Shown here piece by piece: positions 23,976-37,590 of a DNA stretch of 64,000 bases. Position 1 is the stretch's first letter; every line of letters begins with the position of its first letter. The translations under genes were made by a program, and so were the position numbers. The stretch spans positions 990,834-1,054,833 of the forward strand of contig JH720313.1 of assembly GCA_000231825.2 (NCBI GenBank), written 5' to 3'. Below the pieces are notes generated by a model. The model ran no database searches. It was not told where the DNA came from and saw only the letters and a list, made by a program, of their open reading frames with translations. The stretch comes from Tetrahymena elliotti 4EA. Lineage: Eukaryota > Ciliophora > Oligohymenophorea > Hymenostomatida > Tetrahymenidae.

Positions 23976-26900
23976 ATGTCAGATCCAAAAGATTTATTAA
24001 ACAAGAGATTGCTTGAATAGTATGGATTTTTATGTTCTTAAATTTAGAATATTTTTAATAATGGCTTAAATTCATCAAGCTAATCTTATTTTACTAAATA
24101 GGCAATATGGTGTAAATAAATTAGATAGTATTTAGGAATAGCAAAGCTACATTGAAGCAGACTCTTTCTTTGGTTCTAGAAAGATAGGAAGGGCAAGCAA
24201 TGAAGTTAGTAACAAATTAAGCATGTCAAGTAATAAAAATGAATTCTATTGATGGATTATTTAGGCTTTTAGCACATTCATTTTAACTAAATGATTGAAT
24301 CATTTGAAATATTAATTACACTTTTTACATTAAAAAAATAGATTCAAATCAAAAAATTCCTATTTTTAGTTTGAGAAATCCTTTTGTGTTGATATTTGAG
24401 CTTTTTATTTTTGTAATTACATACTTAGTCTTCATAATTTACATAGTAGAAACATTTTATCAAATTACTGTGTTACCTTAAGGAGCTGCTGACCAGTCAA
24501 TAAAAGGGCTGATATTTTTTTGTTTCGCCTTACAAATAATTCTTAAATTTAATGTCAGCATAATAGTAAGAGGAAAGGAGATTTCAGATAGAAGAGTTAT
24601 TAAATTCAACTATATTAAGAAAATTTATAATGGAAGATTATTTTGGGATTGCATTAGTATTTTAGGGCTTCTTATAGATACTTTTTCTCTTAATTTCTCT
24701 TACAAATGGCTAACTTATTTACTATTTTACTCCAAAGCTGTTTTCATGTGGGAGTTTGATCTTTTTGCATTGTAATTTTTACAGCTTAGAAGAAGAACTC
24801 TAGCTATTTATAAACTATTTAGACTTCTCCTGTTTATTTATTTCAATGTAAACTTAGCAGCTTGTATCTTTTATCAAGTAGGTATTCAAACTCTTGATGA
24901 CTATGGAGCTAATTGGATTCAAGGTATTCCTTATGCAAATGTTGATGGAGAAATTAAATGGATTTATCTTTACTCTATTTATTGGAGTTTTGCAACTATG
25001 GCTACAGTAGCATATGGTGATGTCACACCTAAAAACCCTATTGAAACAATCTATTCAGTATTTATTATGGCATGTGCTACCCTATAATTTGGTTACACTA
25101 TAAATCAAGTTATAGACATTATAACAAATATATCATAAGGCAAAGAGAAAGTTGAGTAAATTATTAAATTATGCTTCCAAAACATAATGCTTCAATAATA
25201 AATTTACAATATTTTAGAAATCAAATTACTGCAATTTAGAGATATATGAGAAACAAAAATGTCAATCAAGAATTGAGATACAGAGTAGTTCATTATGTAG
25301 AATACCAATTAATGGAAGACAAAGAAAGAGACATTGAAACAGAGTAGCATATCATAGCGATGTTACCTCCTAATTTGAGAGCAGAACTTTTTTATGAAAT
25401 TAATGGATTTTTCTTTAGAAATTTTAATTGGAGTTATAAATTTTCTGATTAATTTATCAGCGCTCTATGCTACGAAATAGAAGAAGTTAATATCATGGAA
25501 TAAACTGTGCTTTATGAAGTAAATTAATTCATCAATAAAATACTATTTAAAGCAATTTATTTTATTTTTGAAAGCCTTCTTATGTAGAAAGTGAGGATGA
25601 TATTAGCTTATTCTATCTAGCTAAGGGTTAAATAGAAGTTAAAGTAGATTTACCCTAATTCAATAAAGGCCAAGGAATTAAATTAAATGTTGTTAATGTA
25701 AATTTTTTTTTTTTAAAATCAAATATAAGAAATATAAGGTTAATTCTTAATTAATATTTAAATTTAGGAAAATAATTTTATTGGATTATACTCTTTTGTT
25801 ACTGGAACTCTCATTAAGGAAGTTTTGTTTTGCAAAACAGCTGTCAGAATTTTTATCATTAGAAGATAAAAGTTTTTGGAGACTATTAAAAATTTTGATT
25901 AAGATTTAGTAATAATTTAGTTCAATATTAATTTAAAATTATTCAAAATTATTTTTGATCAAAAAAGAAACTTTGGACTATTTACTAAAATCGAATTATT
26001 CAAGAGAGAAGATATGAAGAATTTGGTTTGTATTGCTACAATTGTTTAAATACAGATCATATCATTGAAGAATGTGATTTGATGAGCAGAAAGAAAACTA
26101 TGTTGGATAAAAGATAATAAGGACCTCAAATTAGATTTACGTAATTTAATTTTTTTTAAATGAAATGATTAATTAGTATTTAATAAATAAATTAAGTAAT
26201 TTAACTCAAAGAGATTCCTCTTTTAGAGTAAAATAACCAACTGATTAGAGTCACGTCAGTTCTTCATAGCTTCAATAAGAGCTTAAATAAAGCTAGAGTG
26301 AATAAAACTAAGATGAGAAGAAAGTAATAATTTAAGAAGTCGATCAGGATGAAGAGAGTGAAGAAATCAAGGAACAAACAATAGATGAATAAGTAAATAT
26401 AAAAATAAGAAATCTTGTTTTTAATTTTTTCTTTTAAAATAGCAAAAAAACACAAAAATTAAATAAGATTCAAAAAATCCCACACCAAAGCATTATAAAA
26501 GTGATGATGATAATATTGATAACAATCAATAATTAGAAAAAGAAAGAATTAAGAATTTAAGATAAGGAATGGGCTCTAAAATATCTTCTAAAATTGCTAA
26601 TGAAAGTTTTATTTAATTTTAAGAGCAAAATATTAATGAGCACATTAAGCATGAAGTGTATAATGAAGATGATATTAATAAATGGGCTTAGAGAGCTAAA
26701 ATAAAGGAAAGAATACTCAGAAAATAAGCATTTTAAAATAAAAGAATGCATGCAGACCAAGAAGATATAGTTTATTAAATTATTAGTAGCATTCAAAATG
26801 TCCTAACTTAGAATAACATGTAAATAATTTAATTCAAATTCTATTAATTTATTTTCTTTCAATATTTAACTAATGTAGTGACCTTAACTTGATGCAAAGT

Positions 26901-26987
26901 ATGTCTTAAGAAAGTCCACACAAAAGGAGAACTTCATGGCATACCCAATAGAGTGTAAGAATTCACAGAAGTTTTAGTAAATAATGA
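23976..26987 (+). CDS. Cyclic-nucleotide-binding K+ channel (6TM) with AYGD filter
   Basis: Predicted 796 residues in ten exons: 23976-24019, 24102-24229, 24342-25155, 25218-25518, 25575-25697, 25768-25908, 25968-26140, 26212-26392, 26443-26819 and 26879-26987. A voltage-gated/EAG-CNG-type channel of the plasma or ciliary membrane: S1-S6 lie in exon 3, then a C-linker (MLPPNLRAELFYEI) and a CNBD spread over exons 4-6. The pore reads WSFATMATVAYGDV, so the first filter Gly is Ala (residue 281) where K+ channels have GYGD. The CNBD is small and its phosphate-binding cassette is not clear, so nucleotide binding is uncertain. Directly after it is a CCHC motif (C540, C543, H548, C553), then an acidic/Gln-rich tail. 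Start chosen because exon 1 splices in phase. Confidence 0.85.
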
Positions 26988-27105
26988 AAGTAAAAGCAGC
27001 AGCTTTTTGTCAAGAAATAAATATAGTTAAAACTTGATATTTGATTTTAGATTTTAATAAAAATAAAATTGATAATTAATATTAACTAAATATTTGATAT
27101 TAATA

Positions 27106-27630
27106 AAGCTTTTTATGAATAAGTTCATTTATTTATTTTTGTAATAAATTTTAGATAAAGTTGTTTAAATAAAATTTTTTAATTCCTCAATTTATTTTAA
27201 AAATAATATCACAAATCTAACAAATTCAAATATTTTGCATTATTCAGGACAAATAATTCTTACTGATAATAGATAATTTATTAAAAAATTCCTTTTTAAT
27301 GATAATGAAGCTTTTTATGAATTTTTTTTTGTAATAAATTTTTGTTTCTAAAATTATTAATAGAGAGACCTGATTACATTATATACACTTCATTTGTGAA
27401 TAATGTTTTAACTAAGTTTAATTATTTTATTTGAAATAGATTTTTTCATATTTTTCAACTGAGCTATTATTATTATAATTTCTATTAAGGGATTAACTAA
27501 AAGAGCTTGAATTGAGTTTATGTAATTTTTAATAATGTTATTTTCTAAAATTGACAACATTTTTTTGAATTGAAAAATATTGCAAATAATATTTTAACTA
27601 AATTTAAATATTTTACTATATTTTTTCATA
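27106..27630. repeat. Degenerate tandem duplication in intergenic DNA
   Basis: The gap 26988-27948 has no gene, but it contains diverged repeated segments about 190-200 bp apart. AAGCTTTTTATGAAT recurs at 27106 and 27308, GTAATAAATTTT at 27141 and 27331, and a TTTTAACTAA-containing block at 27399-27421 and 27585-27607. This looks like an old duplication of a ~200-bp unit. Function unknown. Confidence 0.5.
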
Positions 27631-27948
27631 CTTATCTACTAAGCGAATAAGCGGTTATGCATTTAATGAGTAATATTTGAAAATGATTGGATAAAATTTG
27701 TTTTAAAGGCTAGTTATTTAGGAATATCTATTTATTAATTATGCTTTGAAAATATATATTATCCACAAATTAATTAGATTTTTATACTTAATAGAAGTTA
27801 ATAATTTAGATAATTAAGAAGAAAAAAAAGAAAGCAAACACTTACTTAATAAATTCATTTAATTTCATTTTTTGATAATTTATAGAATAATTTATTTCTA
27901 GATATTTATGAAACTAAATTCAAATTATTAGAAAATAGTAGACTTCAA

Positions 27949-30900
27949 ATGATAGATAACTAATGTGTAAGGTATATAACTGAGCAAACAGATCAAGCTA
28001 ATCTCACTCATAGAGAAATTGGCTAAGTAACTATCTAGAGTAAATAGATAAAGAAGTCTCACATTGATGAGCTGACTCGAGTAAATTGAGTTTATGATTT
28101 AAAAATATTCATTATTATTTAATATTAATTTAATGATTAGAAATATGAAATATCTCTACAAAATTATGTTAGAGAGCACTAAGAGAAATATTCTTAACTA
28201 ACCCTAGAAAAATTAGATCTTTAAGACAAAGTTAAAAAGCTTGAATCAGAAAATAGATAGCTGTAAGTAAAATTAGATAGTAATTTAAAGACTCCTTTTG
28301 AAGTTAAAAAGGTATCAATTTAGATAATATTATTTTTGTGATCAAAAAAGCATGGATTTCATATTTTAAAGCTAATTACTTTTTAATTATTAGTATCAAA
28401 AGATCATATTAGAGTTAGAATCAAATCTGCTATTTTCTGAAAACTAAAAGAGGAAACTGTAGACAGAGATGGATATAATGAAACGGACTGTTCATTTAAG
28501 ACTTTTAGTTTAGTAGTAAAATATCAAAGAATCTTAAGAGTAAGAGTAATAGTAACAGTTATAAAAGACATACAAAAATCCTGAAATAGACATGACAAAT
28601 CAAGAATTGTTATAGCACATATAAGACCTAGGTTCAGAAAAGCTATCTCCCAAAAATTACTCACTAAAAATAAGTATTTTAGGCAAAACAATATAATAAT
28701 TAAAAGATGAACTTACAAATAGAAATTTATATTATGAGTAGTTAGAAAATGATATCAAACTATACAAATAGAAGTATGAAGATATATCTTCGAAATGTGA
28801 TCAATTAGAAATTGAAAATAAAAAAATATTAATAAATTGTTAAGGAGAAATTGAATAACTTACAGATTAAAAATAATCTGAAATTGAATCTCTCAAAAAA
28901 TAAATCAGTCATTACTCATAAATGTATGCAGCAGCTAATTTGAATCTAGCTGAGCAAAAGGAGAAGTATGAAGCAAGACATCACAATTAAGAATTAGAAA
29001 CAGACAGAATTCGTCATGATTTCTTAGTTCTAGATAACTTAATTCAAAAGAATAACAGAGAATATCAGTAATTAATTTACTTTAAAGTTTTTTGGTTATA
29101 TAAGAATATATTATGAAAAGAGAAGAAAGAATGCAAATGGAATAAGCAATGATGAAAATGGAAACAAGCTTCAAAAAGGAAATATTTGATCTGAATGGAA
29201 AAATAGAAAATGAATTAAAAAAATATATTAGACTTTAAAATTAGCATTAAGATGAGATGATCTAAATCAAAAATAAACATACAATAGAGTTGCAGGTTAT
29301 TAGAAATGAAAAAATCAAATTATCTGAAGCTGTAAGATAACAAGAAATTGACTCTATGAAATAAATATAGCAGTAATTCTTTTTTATCAAATAATGAGTG
29401 ATTCATTAAATTAATGAATTATAGGTAGGAAAGATAAAGGTAATAGGATTCACTAAAGTACTCAAATATCATGAAATAGCTGAATGTAATTACTTAAAAC
29501 AAAGGATCTGAAGAGTAAATTGATTAGCTTACTTTAAAAAAATTAAATTTTTTATTTTTCATAGTTAAATTTTCGAAGATCAAATCAAAGAAATGAACAA
29601 GAACTTAAAATAACAAGAAAAAGAGCAGGATAGGTTAAAGGAAAAAATAGATGAATATAGGATTATTATTATTGATAAGGAAAAATTAATTAAAGATAAA
29701 GAAGAAATTATAGATAAATTAAATACAGAGTTGAAAGAGATTAAATTCTCTCTAGAAAGAGAAAAGATGAAATGGGATGAATAGAAAAGAGAGGAAATAT
29801 AAGAGATGAGTAATAGATATGAGTAAAGAATTAGAGAAGAAGAAGATAGAAGAGTTAATGAACTCTCTAGATAAAGGATGGAATTAACAAATCAAATTGT
29901 AAGAATAGAAGAAAAATATAAAGAAAAAGACCACTTTTTATAAAATGAATTTGATAAAATAAAAAACATTATTAAAACAAGAAATGAATTGGTAGAAGTT
30001 CAATTCTTTGATTATCAATAAGAATCTCTTCTAAAGGTAGATAAACTCCTTATTCAGTAAGAAATTAAAGTATAAAAAATTGAAGAGTAATACCAGAATT
30101 AAATTTAGTAAATTGTTGATAAATATGAGGGAGATATTAAAATTCTAAAAGAAAGACAATCACGTGAGATCAAATCATTGATTTTTAAAGTAAATTTACT
30201 TCTTTCAACCAAATTTAAACCATTTTGTCAATATAAATTTATTAAAAATATTAAATCATTTGTTCGGTTGGTTCAGCCGTTTTTTTATGTTTATTATTTA
30301 TTTTAAAGTTAAAAAAATCTATTTATTTATGTAAATTAATTTTCTTTAAATATTTTTAAGTATGAAGAAGAAGTTAAGAAGCCTATGTTGAGGTAGGTTC
30401 AGTTTTACAAGGATGAGCTAAATAAAATAGAATAAGATATGAATGTTATTAAGCAAGAGGATTCTGAATTTCATGTAATAAATGAAATTTTAAAACACTG
30501 TAAAACTGGTGAAGAAGCTGATTTATAGAAAGAAAATATTAAAATTATTACAGAATTAAAAAATAAAGTCAAAGCACTTAATTTAGATCTAGATCATTCA
30601 GTAAAGCAAAGGAATATGCTGAGTTAAGAAAATGATGCCTTAGGTAAAAAAATAGAAATTTTAATTGAAAAACTTAACAAGACAAGAGTTGATGTTGAGA
30701 CATAATGTGATTTTTTAACTGATGAGCTTACTTATGAAAAGAATTTAAGAAAATAATAAGAAAAAGAATTACAGCTGTAATATGAAAACTAAATTTAAAA
30801 GTTAGTGAGAGACTAAGAAGAATTGGTTAAATTATTTTCAATCAAGCATAACAATTTTATAGATTTAAGTGAGGAAAGATATGAAGATCTCAAAAAAAAA

Positions 30901-32232
30901 CATGACCTACTTCTAGAGGATACCTATAATTATAAGCTCATGTGTGATTAAACAGCTTAAGAATGTGATAATCTTAAAGAAGAATTATATAAGCTTAAGT
31001 AGGATCAAAAGGTATTGATCAGAGAAATGGAAGATAGAGAAAAATTGTATTCTAAGTTATACTAAACAGAATAAGATAAAAAATATCAATCCGATTGGAA
31101 AGAAGAACAAAGAAAGATTAAGAAGTAAATGATTGAGCTTTCAAGAAAAAATTACTTGCTATCAGAGCTTAATAATCAATTCACAGAAGAAAATAGAATT
31201 GGAGATGCAATAAAAATATCTTCAGAATCTGATAATGAAGAAAACCAATCCTCTCCTTTGAAAGAAAAGTTAAAATAAGAAATACTCTTCAGATAAAACA
31301 GTCAAATGTAGGAAATAAGACAAAGATATGCATCTTAAGCAAATGAAGATAATAGCAGATATTTAAAGGCTTCTAAATCTAAATCGTTCTATTCAAATAA
31401 TAATGATGAAATGAGTTTATCAAGGAGTGCATCTAAGAAGCTGACAACTGATCATAGTGAGGAATTGTTAAAAGAAATAAAATTTAAGCATGAAACATTT
31501 AAAAGCTCTGTCTTGAAGAGTGAAACATCTGTAAAAAATTTAAAAGAAGAAAAATAAGATTGGGATTCAAGTAAAATCTTAGAGAATGAATTGATGAACA
31601 CATAAAAATGTGAACCAAAAAGAATTATATCAGCAATATCAATGAGGTAATCAGCGAATTATAAAATATCAGACACTAGTGAAGAGGAAGAAGATTAAAT
31701 ACCACAAAAACAAAAGAGACCAAATACATCTTAAAATAATTCTGGAAAATAAATAAAAGACATGGGTGATAAAAAGAGATTATCTTTTGATTCTATACAT
31801 GCAATTATCGAATCTAATCTAAATAAAAATATATCCACATCTAAATTGACTTCAAAGTATGGAAATAAAAATTAATAAATTGCATAATTAAATAACACTT
31901 CTACCTAAATATTGAGGTCTTCAACACTAACAAGAGTTTAAAGTCCAGAAAAAGCTCCATCTTAACCTTAAAATGTTAGTCATAGCTCAAGTAAAAAAGT
32001 GTTAAAGATAAATAAGTAAGCAGTGAATAAACTCTACAAAAGCGATTCATAGAAGCATATTAAGACATAAGAATCAGCTAACAGTAGGAGTACAACACAG
32101 AATAATAATTATTAAAATATTATCTAATAAATAAAATAAAAACCAACTTATGCTGAGTTGTATAAATAAATTTTTAATTAAAGATTAAACTTTGAAATAA
32201 AAGGAGTTTAAACTAACACATTATTAAGTTGA
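27949..32232 (+). CDS. Long coiled-coil protein, 1,271 aa
   Basis: Exons 27949-28080, 28141-28311, 28394-29067, 29121-29372, 29425-29514, 29565-30189 and 30361-32232, all in phase; TGA at 30-32 of the 32200 line. Residues from about 30 to 950 are almost continuous heptad-like helix rich in Glu, Lys, Gln and Leu (for example LIKDKEEIIDKLNTELKEIK). The last ~320 residues are Ser/Lys/Gln-rich and disordered, with acidic serine clusters such as SDTSEEEED. No motor head, GTPase or kinase motif, no membrane segment. Such proteins in ciliates are often basal-body, cortical or axonemal scaffolds, but nothing here proves it. The start is the first ATG in frame; the frame stays open ~100 nt further upstream without an ATG, so an extra 5' exon is possible. 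Confidence 0.78.
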
Positions 32233-33301
32233 AAGAGATTTTTCTTTGTATTATTAATTTCAAAAATGCTAAAATAAATCAAAAATGTAAATGAACTGTT
32301 GTATAAATTATTATTAACAATGTGTAAACTATCCATTTATTTTTTATTAAATCATAATAAAATTAATAATTAAAAACATTTTTTTGGATACCATTACAAA
32401 TGAAGAAATCATTTTATTTCAATTATTTTGTGAGAAATAATAAATAGAAAATATTTCGAAATTAACCAATGCTTAAATAAATTTATCAAAAAAGTTAATT
32501 GGCAATTTTGTTGAATAAATTATTAAGAAAACTTGAAAGGAATTTTTTCTATGATTTTTTTAAAATGTTCAAATTTAATATTTTATATAATTTTTCAAAA
32601 TTTAATTTTTTTTTTCAATAAATTTTAACTTATATTAAATTCTAAAAACCTTTTTTTGTTACTTTGATAAAATTTTAACTAAAATTTTAATATGTAGATG
32701 AATTATCTTTACAAAAATATTTTTCGAAGATAAAAAATCATTCAATAATTGTATAAAAATAAATAAAAAAACTCAATAATTAAACATTTTTTCTACATTT
32801 TTTATAATACTCCAAATTTATTTTAGAGTCATAACTATTTAATAAAATGAGGTTTAATCTAAATAGTTTGATTGTAATATAAGATATTTTTATTTAAAAT
32901 AAAGAAATATTATGAACTATTTTTAAAAGAAAAATATTTTAAATAATTAAATCCTTTTTATAAAATTTCAAATCAATTTGTGGTTATTTAGATGCTTTTA
33001 TTTCTAATCCTCAAAAATTTAAAGAGTTTTCTTTTCTGTTTATTATTTTTGTGATAATAAATTAAGCTAAATAAGTATTAGTAGAACTAATTAGTTTTTA
33101 TTTTTCAGGTTAAAGAGAATTAAAAATTTCTCATTAATATTATAATAAGCTAATTTTTAGCAAAGAAAGGGAGAATTTAAATCATAAATCTTGTCAAGAT
33201 ACAATCTTATGATTATAGGAGCATTACTTTAATAGTAAGAAAGAGATAAAAGACTTTCTATCCACTGCAGATCCCCATTAGCTAATGTTTAATCTTACAG
33301 T
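32233..33301. other. Intergenic
   Basis: About 1.07 kb. Very AT-rich to ~33100; the last 200 bases before the next gene are richer in GC and may be its 5' UTR. No other feature supported. Confidence 0.55.
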
Positions 33302-36300
33302 ATGGATGAGCTGATGGGTTTTTCAAGGTTTTACAAAAAATAGGAGGAAAGTCCTCAAACAACCAAATAATAAGGTGATGAAAATTAAAATGTTAATATT
33401 AAAGAAAGTAAGAGTTTAAATGAAGAAGAAAAAGTAATAAAAATCCTATAAAAACCTTAAAATGAAAGAACTTTCTAAGATTTAATTTTCTTATATTAAG
33501 AAATGGAGAAATTGGAATATTTCTAAACTATTAAGCAGAGGTGTAAGGAATTAAGATATAGAGATGCTATTAATGCTCTTTCATATAAATTTGTTTAAAA
33601 AGATGATTTTATTATCAGAAAAAATGAAATTGGTAACGATTTTTACATAATCTTTTAAGGATCATGCTTTGTTCTTGATGACGATGATGCTATGACTCCA
33701 TCATAAAAGTTAGCCTAGATAACTGCTAAAAATAATATGCAAAATTAAATAGATCAAAATTCAACTGCATAATTATCTAACAGAAAGATGCAACCTAATA
33801 AAGTTGGTTTTTCTAATTTTAGATAAGCATTCTAAACATGGTAAACAACTTTTCTAATTTATAGACTTTTATTTAATAGACTAAATATTTAATTTTACTT
33901 GCTCAAAATATATTTTTATTACTTAAAAGGAATGAAAATAATGATAGCAACAATAGCGATAGTAAATAAGATCAACAATATACTGATAGAGAAGACAAAA
34001 GTTAGAAAAATAAATCATCATAGAAAAGTTCTGCTATGAACTCACCTATGTTATCTAGTAGGAAATAAAATACCAGTCAAAGAAATTCTATAGTTAAAAT
34101 TTCATTAGCTGAAACTTCTACAAGAAGAGAATCACTAATACACTCTCTCTTTAAAAGTTCAATGCCAAATCTCAAAATTATTAAGCTTCTTTCTAAAGGT
34201 GAAACATTTGGAGAAAAGTCCATTTTAAGCAAGTTTCATAAAAGAACAGCTTATGTTTAAGCCAAAGAAGATTGCCATTTAATTTATCTATCTAAATAAA
34301 ACTACTTGAATATCATTGGCAATGAAAAAGTATATTTTTAACTTTTAAAGATTTTATTGTACAATAAACAATTTTTTTATTTTGATTTTATTAATTGAAT
34401 ATATTTTTGTAAAATTTATTTAGAGATAGTAAATTGAAAAAATTACTGATTTCTTAAGTGAATTTAAATTTTTAGAAGGGTGGCAATATCATGATATAAA
34501 ATAGCTCAGTTAAAACTTTTATGTAGAAAAATTTGCTAAAGGTGAGTGCATTTTTAAGGAAGGCGACAAAAGCCAAAATATTTATATCATATAGAAAGGA
34601 GAAATTAGCATTTAAAAAGAAGTTAACTTTTAAATACCTCAAGTAGAGAATTTAGAGGAAAGCAGACACAAAAATTTATAAAAGAATATAGAAATAGCAT
34701 GCCTAAAAGAAGGAGAAATATTTGGAGAAGAAGCTGTTATTTAATATGATTCAGCTAGATGCTTTTCTGCTATTGTGAAAACATAAAAATTTTAATTGAT
34801 AAGAGTGAATGCTTAGAGTTTTTTAGAAAAGATTTGGGATCCTAAATCAAAATAAGTATTCTTATAACAAGCAAGCCAAAAGCTTTAGTGGAGATCTGAG
34901 AGATATCATAACTTAACATAACTACATTTAAAATAATTGAAAGAAAAGGAGAAATTAGATTAAAAAAGTTATAAAGTAAAGCCTAAAATAAAAAAAATAA
35001 TAGAAACTCCTGATAAATAGTTTATTTTAGATGAGAAATTTCTTTCACCAAGAAGCACTTTGAGCTCATCTAAACATAGGCAGTCTCAATCAAATGATAA
35101 AATTATAGTTATCAATACTAAATCTTAATAACAAAAAAAAAATTAACCAGTCGATAAAGAAGCTATTCAGGAAAAATATGCAAATTAATTTCCTATTGCT
35201 TGGTTACTCCGCTAATAAGAAATAACTTTAAAAGATACATTTTCTTCTTCACAAACTTCTAGAATTTCTGATAATATGTAAAATTTTATATTCATTTCAT
35301 TAAAATTGAAAAATAATTCATAAAATCTAGATAAAAATTAAGGCCAATGACAGCTTAAATTGAAAAAAAAAGATTTGAAATATTTACTTCAAGGATAAAT
35401 AGTGGTTAAATTTAATCATAAAATTTAAACAATGCTACAAACAATAGCAATTTAAGCAAATAAGATAAAGTTTTAGAAAACAGCTCTTCATAAACTAGTA
35501 GCAAGATTTAAAGCCCTAAATTCAAATAATTTTCTGTGAGTATAACAAATTCACCTACAAATTATTTTGTTCATAAAAATAGAGTGAGTAATTTTAGTGA
35601 ATAATTAAACCAATTTCTACAAAATAACACTAATAAAAATAATCCATCATCTCAAAGAAGCTCAGATTCTAGAATACCTTATTTTGATACAAATAATATA
35701 TAGACAAAAATAGATGTAAATTAGTTTGATTAAAGCTTAAGTTAAGCAAGTAGACCACCATCTTTACTAGCATCACCAAAAATGAGCAAACAGCCCTCTT
35801 TTGATGGACAACAATCTTAAAGTGTAAATAAATCTGCTAACCAAAAATCTAAAGTAGGTGATATTACTCTAGAAGAAAAAGAAATAATTAAAAAATAAAA
35901 AGATTTTATCAAAAAATAATCTTCAATGCTGAGAGGTTTCTCAGCAACATAAAAAAGATAAAATTTTTTTCATACTATGTCAATGGGAGAAGAGGAAGAG
36001 TAAATGAGAATTTTTTATCTCAGAAAATATTTGGAAGAAAATAAAGAACAATCTCGTTTTTAAAAGACAAAAAGAGCTAGTTTAGACTACCATATTGACA
36101 AAGAAAAAAATCACATCAAATTTTAGAAAAGCAAATAAATGAATTAAATTCTAAATTATTCTAATCCTCAAAATAGAAACTAAAAACAAGGTTATAAAGG
36201 TAAAAAAGGTACTGCCTCTTCTGACCAATTTAGCTTATTTGAAGAAGAATATTCCAAATTTTCTAAAGAAGAATAAGAAAGATTAAGATAATAAGAAATT

Positions 36301-37590
36301 TAATTTGATAAAGTAATTTATTAACCTAATTTTTCCATTTTTAGAGTTTAAATTAAATTCCTTCTTTTTTATAATTAAATAATAGAATTTTTTAGAGAAT
36401 TGAATTCTATTTTTTTTAATTATTGCATAAAAAAAATTTTTAATAATTAAAAGATTAATTTTAAATTTATTAATTCAAATCAAAATGATTTAATTCATTT
36501 AATTTACTTTGTATTTTATTAAATTGATTTTTATTTGAAATTAGGTTTTAGATAATAATTTATCTATTTAAATGAGTATTATAGAAAAAAATATGATGGA
36601 GAGTTTGTCTATGAAGGGGCAAGAAATTACCAATCAACTAAACTAAGATATAAAAAATCAAGATAATGATTTTATTTTAAATCTTTTTATGAAAAAAGGA
36701 AAGTATAATGTTTACAGCCCAAGACTCCAAAGAACAGTAGATTATATCAAAATACTCAAGTAAAAAGATGAGTCTAATAAATATTTACAAGAATAAATAA
36801 AATTAGCTTTAGATAAGTTTGATTAATAATAATAAAATTAAGAATAAGCAATTCCTCATTTCGAGGATTATGATTTAAATTTTATTTAATCTAAAAAGTA
36901 AAAACAAAATTAATAGCAAAGTTAGCAATTATAAAATGATTTAAATAAAATTTTATTGTAAGAGCCTTAAAAAAATCAATAAATGATTTCAAAATCATCA
37001 TAAACAATAAATGAAAAATAAACTGAAGAACAAAAAAAGCTACCTAACCCAAATACCTAACACAGGTAATTCAAGAAATCTTCCTTTGCATCTAATATCT
37101 CTTAAAATTTCCTAACTTTAAGACCTTCAACAGCAGTCAGCTAATATTAATTTGCATCTCCTTAAAGAAAATTTCAAGATCAAAATAATTAAGATTAATT
37201 AAAAAAATTATTAGCTAAATCAAGAATTCCAAACACTCAAAGAAATAATGTTAGACCATAAAGTAAATTCTTTATTAAATCTTTAATTAATCAAGTTATT
37301 TTAAATTTAAAGCTGCCTAATAAGATAAAGATGAACTTTCTAACCATAAAAAAATAATAATTAATTAATCAAAGAAGTAAAGAAGTTAAACTAGTGCTTT
37401 TGAAGTAATGAATAAATTGATCTTTGAAAATAATGACAATAATATTAATTAAAATATTAAAATTAAAATTAATGATTAAAAGTAGGCTTAGAATATTTAA
37501 CCATAAAAACCTCATTAATCGAGTTGTGTTTATGATCCAAATTCGAAAAAGCTTTTTATCTAAAGATAATTTTTTTACTCTCCTAAGTGA
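33302..37590 (+). CDS. Protein with two cyclic-nucleotide-binding domains
   Basis: Predicted 1,252 residues; exons 33302-33840, 33930-34329, 34424-35277, 35343-36312, 36545-37262 and 37313-37590. Two CNBDs lie in the N-terminal third. CNBD1 starts near residue 91 (KNEIGNDFYIIFQGSCFVL), is interrupted by a ~130-residue Ser/Asn/Gln insertion, and resumes with GETFGEKSI...RTAYVQA. CNBD2 starts near 345 (FAKGECIFKEGDKSQNIYII) and has GEIFGEEAVIQYDSARCFSA near 412. Both phosphate-binding cassettes keep the FGE and the Arg needed to hold the cyclic phosphate, so cAMP or cGMP binding is plausible. There are no TM helices and no kinase or GEF domain; the remaining ~800 residues are disordered and basic. 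It may be a cytosolic or ciliary cyclic-nucleotide sensor, but its output is unknown. Start is the first ATG in frame. Confidence 0.82.

Noticed and set aside
26264..26796. Minus-strand hydrophobic frames opposite the K+ channel C-terminus
   Set aside because: They are antisense shadows of Lys/Glu/Gln-rich coding sequence, which always translates to Phe/Leu/Ile-rich peptides on the other strand.
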